64,000 bases of DNA, taken from Phaeobacter gallaeciensis. GTDB lineage: Bacteria > Pseudomonadota > Alphaproteobacteria > Rhodobacterales > Rhodobacteraceae. The notes below the pieces were generated by a model. The model did no database searches and was not told where the DNA came from. It was given only the letters and a program-made list of their open reading frames with translations. A program made the translations under genes and the position numbers. Numbering within the stretch: position 1 is the stretch's first letter; the number at the start of each line of letters is the position of its first letter. The stretch covers positions 3,448,001 through 3,512,000 of the forward strand of contig NZ_CP015124.1 in NCBI RefSeq assembly GCF_001678945.1. The letters run 5' to 3'. This document shows, in pieces, positions 7,377 to 15,254 of this stretch.

Positions 7377-8273
7377 ATGGCGAATTATGCAAACCTGCCT
7401 GCACCGACACCGGAAGGTGGCCTGAACCGTTATATGCAGGAAATCCGGAAATTCCCGCTGCTGGAGCCGGAAGAAGAATACATGCTGGCCAAGCGGTGGG
7501 TCGAAGAGCAGGACACCAAGGCGGCGCATAAGATGGTCACCTCCCACCTGCGCCTGGCGGCCAAGATCGCCATGGGATACCGCGGTTACGGTCTGCCCCA
7601 AGCCGAGGTGATCTCGGAGGCGAACGTCGGTCTGATGCAGGCGGTGAAACGCTTTGATCCTGAAAAAGGTTTCCGTCTGGCGACCTATGCCATGTGGTGG
7701 ATCCGCGCCTCGATCCAGGAATATATCCTGCGGTCCTGGAGCCTTGTGAAACTGGGCACCACCTCGGGCCAGAAGAAACTGTTCTTCAACCTGCGCAAGG
7801 CTAAGGCCCGTATCGGCGCCTTGGAAGAGGGCGATCTGCGTCCGGAAAACGTCAAGAAGATCGCGACCGATCTGGGCGTGACCGAAGCCGAAGTAATCTC
7901 GATGAACCGCCGCATGTCCGGTGGCGACGCGTCGCTCAATGCCACTGTCGGCAGCGAGGGCGAGGGTACCATGCAGTGGCAGGACTGGCTGGAAGACGAA
8001 GATGCCGACCAGGCGGGCGATTACGAGGCACGGGACGAGCTGGAAGCGCGCCGCGAACTGCTGGCGCAGGCGCTTGATGTGCTGAATGACCGGGAAAAGG
8101 ATATCCTGACCCAGCGCCGTCTTGCCGACAAACCGGTGACTCTGGAAGAGCTGAGCACCCAGTATGACGTCAGCCGCGAACGTATCCGCCAGATCGAGGT
8201 GCGCGCGTTTGAGAAGCTGCAAAACAAGATGCGTGCTTTGGCGTCGGAAAAAGGCATGCTGACCAGCGCCTGA
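7377..8273 (+). CDS. rpoH: RNA polymerase sigma-32 factor RpoH
   Basis: 298 residues. Region 2 contains the RpoH box Q(R/K)KLFFNLRKAK, which separates heat-shock sigma factors from RpoD. Region 2.4 is TYAMWWIRASIQEYILRSWSLVK and region 4.2 is VTLEELSTQYDVSRERIRQIEVRAFEKLQ. It directs polymerase to chaperone and protease genes. The ATG at 7377 follows GGGAGGG at good spacing; an in-frame start 18 bp earlier lacks one. A heat-shock promoter upstream points to autoregulation and a terminator follows. Rhodobacterales often carry two RpoH paralogues; which one this is cannot be decided here. Confidence 0.97.
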   Translation: MANYANLPAPTPEGGLNRYMQEIRKFPLLEPEEEYMLAKRWVEEQDTKAAHKMVTSHLRLAAKIAMGYRGYGLPQAEVISEANVGLMQAVKRFDPEKGFRLATYAMWWIRASIQEYILRSWSLVKLGTTSGQKKLFFNLRKAKARIGALEEGDLRPENVKKIATDLGVTEAEVISMNRRMSGGDASLNATVGSEGEGTMQWQDWLEDEDADQAGDYEARDELEARRELLAQALDVLNDREKDILTQRRLADKPVTLEELSTQYDVSRERIRQIEVRAFEKLQNKMRALASEKGMLTSA

Positions 8274-8305
8274 AGACAGGCTGCGAATGAACGGCAAAGA
8301 AATGC

Positions 8306-8335
8306 AAAAGGGTTGCCCTGCGGGCAGCCCTTTTT
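8306..8335 (+). terminator. Rho-independent terminator after rpoH
   Basis: Stem 8310-8318 with 8322-8330 (9 bp, one G-U), 3-nt loop, five T residues at 8331-8335; an A-run precedes the stem. Confidence 0.9.
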
Positions 8336-8409
8336 CTTTCGGTCACGGATTGGGATGCGGGCGAAATAGCATTGGATGCCGACGTTGCTGAGGCGTCTTG
8401 GCGGCGCTG

Positions 8410-9000
8410 TCAGATCGACCCGAGATAATACCCGATAGCCTCTGCCAGTTCAGTTTCCTCATAGCCAAAATGGGAACGCACAACTTCTTCCAGTTTTCTG
8501 AATGTCGCGGCGGCCTGAGCGAAGTTTGCATCGCTGGGATTTTCGGCCAGCGTATGCGCTGCACGACCGAGGCGGATGATCAGCTCATGAACCACCTCGT
8601 GTTCTGCCTTCAACTTGGCGATGACTTCGCGGAACTTTCCACCGCCCGTAGCCTCGATCCGGGGGAACATGTCAGCGCCTTCGATATCGTGGTGCAACTT
8701 GAGCACCTGGCACTCGCGCCCGCAAAGCGATCCGAACGCGCGGAAATTCTCAGCCATGTCGAGTGAAAGCACGATCTGCTTCAGGTGCTCAGGCGGGGTG
8801 TTCCTCGCCTCGATCCGGGTCAGGACCGCAGCGATCTGGGCTATCTCCATCAGGTAATGACGATGAATTGCTGCCAGTTGTCGCCCCTGGTGACGGTGTA
8901 CGTCCGTTGCTTCCGGCACCAGCGGTGCTTTGGGGCGGGCAGACTCGTCGAGGCTGAGTTCATCCAGAGTTTGGGTTGAAAGATCGGTCATGATGGACAT
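8410..9000 (-). CDS. Hemerythrin-like (HHE domain) protein
   Basis: 196 residues, all-helical. Probable iron ligands lie in HRHQGRQLAAIHRHYL (about 35-50), KLHHDIEGADMFPRIE (about 101-116), AEHEVVHELI (about 131-140) and SHFGYEETEL (about 176-185). This is the His/Glu pattern of HHE four-helix bundles. Such proteins bind a di-iron centre and are linked to oxygen or NO sensing, or to iron-centre repair. A cysteine pair (CGREC) just before the HHDIEG motif is unusual and might be redox active. An AAGG ribosome-binding site precedes the first ATG at 9000; a second ATG nine bases on is possible. The upstream region holds the CTGGC array. Confidence 0.8.
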   Translation of the reverse strand: MSIMTDLSTQTLDELSLDESARPKAPLVPEATDVHRHQGRQLAAIHRHYLMEIAQIAAVLTRIEARNTPPEHLKQIVLSLDMAENFRAFGSLCGRECQVLKLHHDIEGADMFPRIEATGGGKFREVIAKLKAEHEVVHELIIRLGRAAHTLAENPSDANFAQAAATFRKLEEVVRSHFGYEETELAEAIGYYLGSI

Positions 9001-9594
9001 GAAAAGCCTTGCTCAGGCTAAGTCAAGGACGTCTGCTTTTTGGTTCAGTGCGGCCGTCAATGTTGCGACGGTGTGGGAGTAGACTGATGCATCTGGGTGC
9101 AAAACGCGCAGGCTTTGGACGAGTACATGCCTGTAGCGTCCAAGCATAGGCCGGTCAGCGAAAGGCTGGCGCGGTGGCTGGCAAGCTGAAAGACCTTTTG
9201 GGGGCGACCTGATCAACGGCTGGCGAAAGGCTGGCAAGGATGATCGAGCTGCGCTGGCGAAGTGCTGGCGTTGTGTGGCTGGCTGGAAATCAGGGGGCTG
9301 GCGATGCTGGCTGTCTGGCTGGGACCCGGTAGGGTGTCCTCGCTGGAGTGCTAGCTTTGCGTGATGCCTTTGATTCTGGCTTGCTGCAGATCTTGAAACC
9401 TCGATAGGCAATAGCGAAGGTTGGGTCAAGAAAAATGTGTAAATTCAAATACTTGATTAGTTTTGTCGGGATTTGGCCGCGGGTGCGCTGGCAGGCTGAA
9501 TCCGCGAGATAGATCTGCAGGCTAGAACGGGAAACGCCGCCCCGGCGAGGGGGCGACGCGATGCAACGTTGTTTTTTTCCGGCGCAGCGGTGGA
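9001..9594. other. 594-bp gene-free region
   Basis: An open frame on the minus strand (9013-9429) has the low-complexity, Gln/Pro/Arg-rich composition expected from reading a GC-rich repeat backwards, and it lacks a ribosome-binding site, so I do not call it a gene. The most notable content is the CTGGC array listed separately. The 9420-9480 stretch is AT-rich. No tRNA or terminator was recognised. Confidence 0.55.
9157..9319 (+). repeat. Irregular one-strand array of CTGGC motifs
   Basis: Ten copies of CTGGC start at 9166, 9178, 9220, 9231, 9254, 9265, 9279, 9298, 9307 and 9315, all on the + strand; I saw no reverse-complement copies in this interval. Several are pairs 11-12 bp apart, and the longer word GCGAAAGGCTGGC occurs at about 9158-9170 and 9223-9235, with a variant (GCGAAGTGCTGGC) at about 9257-9269. 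Confidence 0.6.
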
Positions 9595-10767
9595 TCAGTC
9601 CAGCCGGGCCCGGATCACCCGCAGCATGTTTTCCCCGGCGACCTTGCGGATCTGTTCCGGCGTCAGCCCTGCCTCCAGCATGGCATGGGTGAGGGCGGCA
9701 AGTTCCGAGGTGTCGAAGGTGGTCTCGACCGAGCCGTCGAAATCCGACCCCAGCGCGACGTGATCCTCTCCCACGACCTCGATCCCGGCCTTCACCGCGG
9801 CGGCGACGCCCGCAGGGCTGTCATCGCAAATCGCATCCTTCCAGTAGCCGATACCGATGACCCCGCCCTTGGCCGCGATTTCCCGCATCAGATCGTCCTG
9901 GAAATTCCGTTTGACCGGGCAGGCCTTGTGAATGCCACCATGGGAGACGACCAGCGGAATATCAGTCATCTCGAGAACATCACGCGCCACTTGCGGGCTG
10001 GAATGGGCGAGATCAAGGATCAGCCCCCGGTCCACCACGGCTTGTACAACCGAGCGTCCGAAATCGGTCAGTCCGGCATTGCTGGCGCCATGCAGCGACC
10101 CGCCGAGCGCGTTGTCGAAAAAGTGCTGCAAGGCCACCAGCCGGTACCCGGCATCCTGCAAGCCCTGCAGGTTGTCGAGGTTTCCTTCCAGCGGATGCGC
10201 CCCTTCGATACCAAGGATCCCGCCGACCACGGCCTCGCCCGACAGCTTGCGTTCCAGCAGTGCATCAAGGTCGGCTTCGGATTTGATGATATGCAGTTTG
10301 CCGTCCGACTTTTCTTCAAACCCGTGCAGTTTTTCCGCCTGATAGACGGCGCGCTCATAAAGCGAGCCCCAGGTGCGCATGGGCCACATCTGTGCCACTG
10401 CCAAGAGGGTAATATTGTCCATCGCGTCGGTTTCATTGTGGTCATAGTTCTGACCAGCGGGGGATTTTGTGACGGCGGTAAAGACCTGCAAGGCAACGTT
10501 GCCTTCGATCAGGCGGGGGATATCCACCTGCCCCCTGTTGCCACGCTTGGTGAGGTCGCGTTTCCACAGCAGGGGATCGGCATGCAGATCGCCGATCAGC
10601 AGCGTCTTGTGCAGCTCGGCCGCCTCGTCGCTGACGGGGTAGGGATCGTGATCGGCCACTACGTTGCGGCCATTTTCGATATAGCCCGGCACAAAGATCA
10701 GTACGCCGATCACCACCACGACCAGCAGGACCACCAGCCGTCCCAGCCATTTTGCAAGTTTTCGCAT
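9595..10767 (-). CDS. Membrane dipeptidase (peptidase family M19), membrane anchored
   Basis: 390 residues. A single N-terminal transmembrane anchor (about 10-32, LVVLLVVVVIGVLIFVPGYIE) is followed by a complete M19 renal-dipeptidase barrel. The first zinc pair is the HxD in LIGDLHADPLLW. The bridging Glu is in GILGIEGAHPLEG, further His ligands are in LDLAHSS and VVSHGG, and the active-site Asp is in HVALGSDFDG. The family hydrolyses dipeptides, including some D-amino-acid dipeptides. I start at 10767 because a GGGAGGG site precedes that ATG; a start at 10794 would add nine residues before the anchor. The catalytic domain should face the periplasm. Confidence 0.9.
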   Translation of the reverse strand: MRKLAKWLGRLVVLLVVVVIGVLIFVPGYIENGRNVVADHDPYPVSDEAAELHKTLLIGDLHADPLLWKRDLTKRGNRGQVDIPRLIEGNVALQVFTAVTKSPAGQNYDHNETDAMDNITLLAVAQMWPMRTWGSLYERAVYQAEKLHGFEEKSDGKLHIIKSEADLDALLERKLSGEAVVGGILGIEGAHPLEGNLDNLQGLQDAGYRLVALQHFFDNALGGSLHGASNAGLTDFGRSVVQAVVDRGLILDLAHSSPQVARDVLEMTDIPLVVSHGGIHKACPVKRNFQDDLMREIAAKGGVIGIGYWKDAICDDSPAGVAAAVKAGIEVVGEDHVALGSDFDGSVETTFDTSELAALTHAMLEAGLTPEQIRKVAGENMLRVIRARLD

Positions 10768-10925
10768 GAAATACCCTCCCCAAAATCTGCTCAAAGAAAC
10801 TGCTGGCAGGCTACTGCGGACAGGGCAGGGCGCAAGGAAAACGTCGGGGCAGCCGCCCGGCTTGCCCCGCGCGGTCTGGGCGCCTAGGCTGCGGGTCTTC
10901 GCATCAGGACGCGGGAGGGCGTGAT

Positions 10926-11195
10926 ATGGCAGGTGGATGGGCGCGCGACGGCGCGGTGAGCGAGCAGATCGACGCCTCGATCAGTGATGAGCTGGCGCGG
11001 ATGAAGGCGCAGCAACAGCCCGTGGGCGAAAGCCTGACCCATTGCGCGGATTGTGAAGAAGAGATTCCCGAAAAACGCCGTCTGGCCCGCCCGGGTGTGA
11101 AGCTGTGCATCGATTGTCAGGAAGAGCGCGACGGAGCGAAAGCGCAGCGCGGCGGCATCAACCGGCGCGGATCCAAGGACAGTCAGCTGAAGTAA
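10926..11195 (+). CDS. DksA/TraR-type C4 zinc-finger protein (YbiI-like)
   Basis: 89 residues. An N-terminal short helix (ISDELARMKA) is followed by a zinc finger with C-x2-C (HCADCEEEIP) and C-x2-C (LCIDCQEE) about 20 residues apart, then a basic tail. This is the short YbiI-like form of the DksA/TraR family, lacking the long coiled-coil that carries the acidic tip of DksA. Family members act through the RNA polymerase secondary channel, but a protein this short may not. It is monocistronic and faces the oligopeptidase gene. Confidence 0.8.
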   Translation: MAGGWARDGAVSEQIDASISDELARMKAQQQPVGESLTHCADCEEEIPEKRRLARPGVKLCIDCQEERDGAKAQRGGINRRGSKDSQLK

Positions 11196-11319
11196 GGGAA
11201 GAGGGGGCGTTTTGAGGCCCTCATGCCCCTGCGTGGCAGGGGCAGCGCACGACCCGCCCCCACGGGGAGGGCGCTTCTCGCCCACCCCTCGGGTCATGCG
11301 CAGGGTTTCGCGCGAAGGA

Positions 11320-13140
11320 TCAATCCTCCATCGCCTCCAGCTCGTCGATCATGCCAGAGATCATCGACAGGCCCTTGTCCCAGAACTTGGGGTCTGAGGC
11401 ATCAAGGCCGAAGGGCGCCAGAAGCTCCTTGTGGTGCTTTGAGCCGCCCGCTTTCAGCATGTCGAAATACTTCTCCTGGAAGCCCTCGGGGTTTTCCTCG
11501 TAGACCGAGTAGAGCGCGTTCACCAGCCCGTCGCCGAATGCATAGGCGTAGACGTAGAAGGGCGAGTGCACGAAATGCGGGATATAGGCCCAGAAGGTCT
11601 CGTACCCTTCCATGAAATCAAAGGCTTCGCCCAGGGATTCGGCCTGCACCGACATCCAAAGCGCGTTAATGTCATCGGGCGTCAGCTCTCCGCCGCGGCG
11701 CGCCTCGTGCAGTTTGCACTCAAAATCATAAAAGGCGATCTGGCGCACGACCGTGTTGATCATGTCCTCGACCTTGCCCGCCAGCAGCACGCGGCGCTCG
11801 TTCTGGTCCTTGGCCTTTTCCAGCATCTTGCGGAAGGTCAGCATCTCGCCGAACACGGACGCGGTTTCCGCCAGGGTCAGCGGGGTGGAGGAGAGCATTT
11901 CGCCCTGACCGGCGGCCAGCACCTGATGCACACCATGGCCCAGCTCATGCGCGAGGGTCATCACATCGCGCGGTTTGCCGAGGTAGTTCAGCATGACATA
12001 GGGGTGCACATCGGTGACAGTGGGGTGGGCAAAGGCGCCCGGCGCCTTGCCGGGTTTCACGCCCGCGTCAATCCAGCCCTTGTTGAAGAAGGGATCGGCG
12101 ATTTCGGCCATGCGCGGATCAAAGGCGCCATAGGCCTCCATCACGATGTCGCGGGCCTCGTCCCAGCCGACGGTGCGGGAGACTTCCATCGGCAGCGGCG
12201 CGTTGCGGTCCCAGATCTCCATACGGTCAAGACCCAGCCATTTGCGCTTCAGCTCGTAATAGCGGTGCGACAGCTTGGGGTAGGCGGCCACGACGGCTTC
12301 GCGCAGGGCCTCGACAACTTCGGGTTCGACATCATTGGCCAGATGGCGGCCCATCTGCGCCGAGGGCATACCGCGCCAGCGGTCGACGATTTCCTTTTCC
12401 TTGGCTTGCGTGTTGTGGACGCGGGCAAAGATCTTGATGTTTTCGGCAAAGACCCGCGCCAGTTCGCGTGCCGCGGCTTCGCGTTTGCTGCGGTCTTGGT
12501 CGGTCAGGAAGTTAAGCGTGCCTTCGATGTTCATCTCTTCACCGTCTACGGTGAAGGTCAGACCGGCGATGGTTTCGTCAAACAGCTTCTCCCAGGCGTC
12601 GCCGACCACGCCCAGATCGTGCAGGAATTTTTCCAACTCATCCGACAGCTGGTACGGCTTCATCGCGCGGATGCGGCGGAAGACGGGTTCATAACGGGCG
12701 AGATCCGCATTGGCGGCAAACAGCGCCTTCAGCTTGTCATCTTCGATACGGTTGATCTCCAGCGTGAAGAAGACCAGCGGCGTGGTGAAGACGGTGACCT
12801 TTTCCTGGCAATCCGACAGGAATTTGGCGCGGTCTGCATCGGTGGTCAGCTGGTAATAACGCAGTCCCGCATAGGACATCAGGCGCCCGGCGATGGCGTT
12901 GATTTTCTCGTTGCGCAGAACGCAGTCCAGCAGACCCGCCGCATCAAGATCGGCCAGCTTGCCTTCGTAATCGGCGGCAAAGGCGCTGCATTCCTGCTCC
13001 AGCCAATCCAGATCGCGTGCCAGTTCGGGGGCGTCATCAGCGGTGTAAAGATCGGTCAGATCCCATTCGGGCAGATTGCCGAAGGCGTCAGAGCCTCCAC
13101 CGGCATTGGCGTCACGAACGGGGAAAGGCAGTTGAAACAT
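11320..13140 (-). CDS. pepF: M3-family oligoendopeptidase (PepF-like)
   Basis: 606 residues. The zinc metallopeptidase signature HELGHGVHQ (in MTLAHELGHGVHQVLA, roughly residue 395) carries two His ligands and the catalytic Glu; the third ligand is the Glu of TLAETASVFGEM. The N-terminal helical cap and length fit PepF/M3B enzymes, which cut oligopeptides of about 7-17 residues in the cytoplasm. I chose the ATG at 13140 because AAGGAGG lies 5-6 bases upstream; the longer frame to 13194 lacks such a site. It is likely a single-gene unit. Confidence 0.93.
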   Translation of the reverse strand: MFQLPFPVRDANAGGGSDAFGNLPEWDLTDLYTADDAPELARDLDWLEQECSAFAADYEGKLADLDAAGLLDCVLRNEKINAIAGRLMSYAGLRYYQLTTDADRAKFLSDCQEKVTVFTTPLVFFTLEINRIEDDKLKALFAANADLARYEPVFRRIRAMKPYQLSDELEKFLHDLGVVGDAWEKLFDETIAGLTFTVDGEEMNIEGTLNFLTDQDRSKREAAARELARVFAENIKIFARVHNTQAKEKEIVDRWRGMPSAQMGRHLANDVEPEVVEALREAVVAAYPKLSHRYYELKRKWLGLDRMEIWDRNAPLPMEVSRTVGWDEARDIVMEAYGAFDPRMAEIADPFFNKGWIDAGVKPGKAPGAFAHPTVTDVHPYVMLNYLGKPRDVMTLAHELGHGVHQVLAAGQGEMLSSTPLTLAETASVFGEMLTFRKMLEKAKDQNERRVLLAGKVEDMINTVVRQIAFYDFECKLHEARRGGELTPDDINALWMSVQAESLGEAFDFMEGYETFWAYIPHFVHSPFYVYAYAFGDGLVNALYSVYEENPEGFQEKYFDMLKAGGSKHHKELLAPFGLDASDPKFWDKGLSMISGMIDELEAMED

Positions 13141-13265
13141 GGGGCCTCCTTGAAGCGTCATGTGAAAAGATGAGGCACAGCCGCGCCGTGCCATTCGATT
13201 GACATCTAAGCAGCGGCGCGGGGGATCACAAGCGATCAGCGGCGCCGCCCATCAGCCGGGGGCGT

Positions 13266-14225
13266 TCAGCCCCGGTATTGGTCAAAGAGGGCGCACATGC
13301 GGTCAAAGGTGTGCTGGCGGATGGCTGGACCTTCCATCACCACCTCGTGCTGGGCGCCCTGAACCAGATCCAGCTCGCCGCCGGGCCAGCGCTGCATGCG
13401 GTCCTTGATGGCGTCAGTATTTACGATCTGCTCGTCGCTGCCGAGGAAGGTGATGCAGGGTAGCGCCGGAGAGGGGCGCTGGGCCAGGGCGGCGCATTCC
13501 TGCAGTCCTTCGCTCAGCCAATGTACGGTTGGCCCGCCCAGTGTCAGATCCGGCTGGGCCTCCAGCTGTTCCTGCATGAACCGGTACATATCCGCGTCAT
13601 TGGTCAGAGTGTTGCCTTCGTAGGGGGCGGATTGCACGTAATGCCCCTTGGTCGTGGTGGGCGCGCGCATTGCGCTGAAACCCAGATGTGGCGCCAAAGC
13701 GCCTAAGATGCGTGCGACGGGGCGCATGGCGGCGGGGATCTGGATCCCCCACATTGGCCCGGTGAAGGCGCAGGCCTTGACCGGCAACCCTTCGATCAGG
13801 GCACGCAGCCCGATGGCGCCGCCCATGGAGTGAGCCAGCAGGAACCAGGGCTTCGGCAGGTCAAGCTGCTGCGCCAGTTGCACCACGGCGGCGACGTCCT
13901 GCTGAAAGTCGGGGAAATGCTGAACATGGCCAAGACGCCGGTCGTCCAGCATCCGGTCGGCCAGCCCCTGTCCGCGCCAATCCACGGCCAGCGTCGCAAA
14001 GCCGCGCCGACCCAGGTCGATGGCTGCAGGGCCGTATTTTTCGATATATTCGGTGCGTCCGGGAAAGATCAGCACCGTGCCCTTGATCGCCTCGCGCGGC
14101 AGACCGTCGGGCAGCCAATGGCCCACGCGGATGCGCAGGCCATCTTTGGTGGTCACCCAATGGGCTTCTCCCCCTTCCGGACCATCGGCGATATCGCGAA
14201 AATACGGGGCAGGGGTCAGATCCAT
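13266..14225 (-). CDS. Alpha/beta hydrolase (lysophospholipase-like)
   Basis: 319 residues with a Ser-hydrolase fold. The nucleophile elbow is LLAHSMGG, the acid is likely the Asp of LGSDEQIVN, and the catalytic His is in GAQHEVVME near the C-terminus. The LIFPGRTEYIEKYGPAAIDLGRRGF segment with DWRGQG is characteristic of PldB-type lysophospholipase/monoacylglycerol lipase proteins. I favour the ATG at 14225 because GGAG lies nine bases upstream; starts at 14240 and 14243 are possible. The SCP2 gene lies 32 bp upstream on the same strand, so the two may be co-transcribed, suggesting a joint lipid role (inference). Confidence 0.85.
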   Translation of the reverse strand: MDLTPAPYFRDIADGPEGGEAHWVTTKDGLRIRVGHWLPDGLPREAIKGTVLIFPGRTEYIEKYGPAAIDLGRRGFATLAVDWRGQGLADRMLDDRRLGHVQHFPDFQQDVAAVVQLAQQLDLPKPWFLLAHSMGGAIGLRALIEGLPVKACAFTGPMWGIQIPAAMRPVARILGALAPHLGFSAMRAPTTTKGHYVQSAPYEGNTLTNDADMYRFMQEQLEAQPDLTLGGPTVHWLSEGLQECAALAQRPSPALPCITFLGSDEQIVNTDAIKDRMQRWPGGELDLVQGAQHEVVMEGPAIRQHTFDRMCALFDQYRG

Positions 14226-14257
14226 AGGGCGGGTCTCCATCATTCAGGTCGGTGTGG

Positions 14258-14548
14258 TCAGGCGAGGGCCGAGGCCAGTTTCATCGCAGTGCCCATGTCG
14301 CCGTCAACGCTCAGCTTGCCGGTCATGAAGGCGCTGGTGGGGTTAAGTTCACCGGACAGGATCGCCTCAAAGGTTTCGGCATCGGCGGACATGGTGACAT
14401 CGGTTTCTTCGTCGCTGATCCGTGCACCGTCGCTGTCCAGCACGATCGCGCCCATGTCTTCGATCTGGAACTTGGCGCTGCCGTCAAAACCGGCGGCATC
14501 TAGTTTTTCATTCAGGGCTGCGGCGGCTTGTGTCAGGGTGTCGCTCAT
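14258..14548 (-). CDS. SCP2 sterol-binding domain protein
   Basis: 96 residues forming one SCP2 (sterol carrier protein 2) domain: ALNEKLDAAGFDGSAKFQIEDMGAIVLDSDGARIS is the first half, and LSGELNPTSAFMTGKLSVDGDMGTAMKLASAL is the typical C-terminal strand-helix. Such stand-alone bacterial domains bind acyl chains or other hydrophobic ligands in the cytoplasm. The start at 14548 has GAGGAAG upstream at suitable spacing. It lies upstream of the hydrolase on the same strand and diverges from the TPR gene. Confidence 0.85.
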   Translation of the reverse strand: MSDTLTQAAAALNEKLDAAGFDGSAKFQIEDMGAIVLDSDGARISDEETDVTMSADAETFEAILSGELNPTSAFMTGKLSVDGDMGTAMKLASALA

Positions 14549-14649
14549 CGGGTCTTCCTCGCTCATTTGCAGGGGCATCGCACTTTTATGTGAAGCTTTC
14601 GTCTACGGCACTGGAAAATGCGATGCACGGGGTTACACTGAGGGTCATC

Positions 14650-15228
14650 ATGGTTGCAAATGTTCCGAACCTCAAAGCTATCGTGGCGGCAACGGCGCTG
14701 ACAGTCACGTTTTCCCTGCCTTCGGCGGTTCTGGCACAGGTCGGAACCGGTGCCCCGGATGAGGCGACGCTACTGGCAGAGCTGTCGGTGGCGGATCCCA
14801 CCGATGCCGCTGCCATCGATCGTGAGCTGCAGGCGCTGTGGCGCAAAAGCGGCTCGCCTGCGATGGATCTGCTGCTGACGCGCGGCGTCCGGGCGCTGGA
14901 GCGGGGCGACACGCAAGAGGCAATCGAGCATCTGACCGCGCTGACCGATCACGCGCCGGGATTCGCGCGTGGCTGGTATGAGCGGGCGCGCGCCTATTTC
15001 GTCATCGGCCTTTATGGTCCCTCGGTGGCGGATCTGGAGCATGCCCTGGCGCTGAACCCCAATAATTACGACGCGATCTACGCGCTGGGCACCATCTTTG
15101 AACAGTTCCGCGACCCCCAGAATGCCTATGCCGCCTATTTGCGCGCCAAGGCTATACATCCGACGCATCAGGAAGTAACCAAGGCGCTCGACCGATTGGC
15201 GCCCTTGGTCGAGGGCAAGGAACTCTAG
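14650..15228 (+). CDS. Exported TPR-repeat protein
   Basis: 192 residues. A signal peptide (NLKAIVAATALTVTFSLPSAVLAQ) is followed by about three tetratricopeptide repeats. Examples are GVRALERGDTQEAIEHLTALTDHAPGF, ARAYFVIGLYGPSVADLEHALALNPNNY and AIYALGTIFEQFRDPQNAYAAYLRAKAIHP. The protein should be periplasmic and act as a protein-protein scaffold. I chose the ATG at 14650 because GAGGGT precedes it; an ATG at 14623 is also in frame. The helicase gene follows after 26 bp on the same strand and may be co-transcribed, though no functional link is evident. Confidence 0.8.
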   Translation: MVANVPNLKAIVAATALTVTFSLPSAVLAQVGTGAPDEATLLAELSVADPTDAAAIDRELQALWRKSGSPAMDLLLTRGVRALERGDTQEAIEHLTALTDHAPGFARGWYERARAYFVIGLYGPSVADLEHALALNPNNYDAIYALGTIFEQFRDPQNAYAAYLRAKAIHPTHQEVTKALDRLAPLVEGKEL

Positions 15229-15254
15229 GCCCCGACCGGGGCAGGGGCGGTGCT

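Noticed and set aside
9013-9429. Possible 138-residue protein on the minus strand
   Set aside because: Low-complexity Gln/Pro/Arg sequence produced by the CTGGC array; no ribosome-binding site.
11566-13173. A 535-residue open frame opposite the oligopeptidase
   Set aside because: Antisense shadow; no domain and no start signal.
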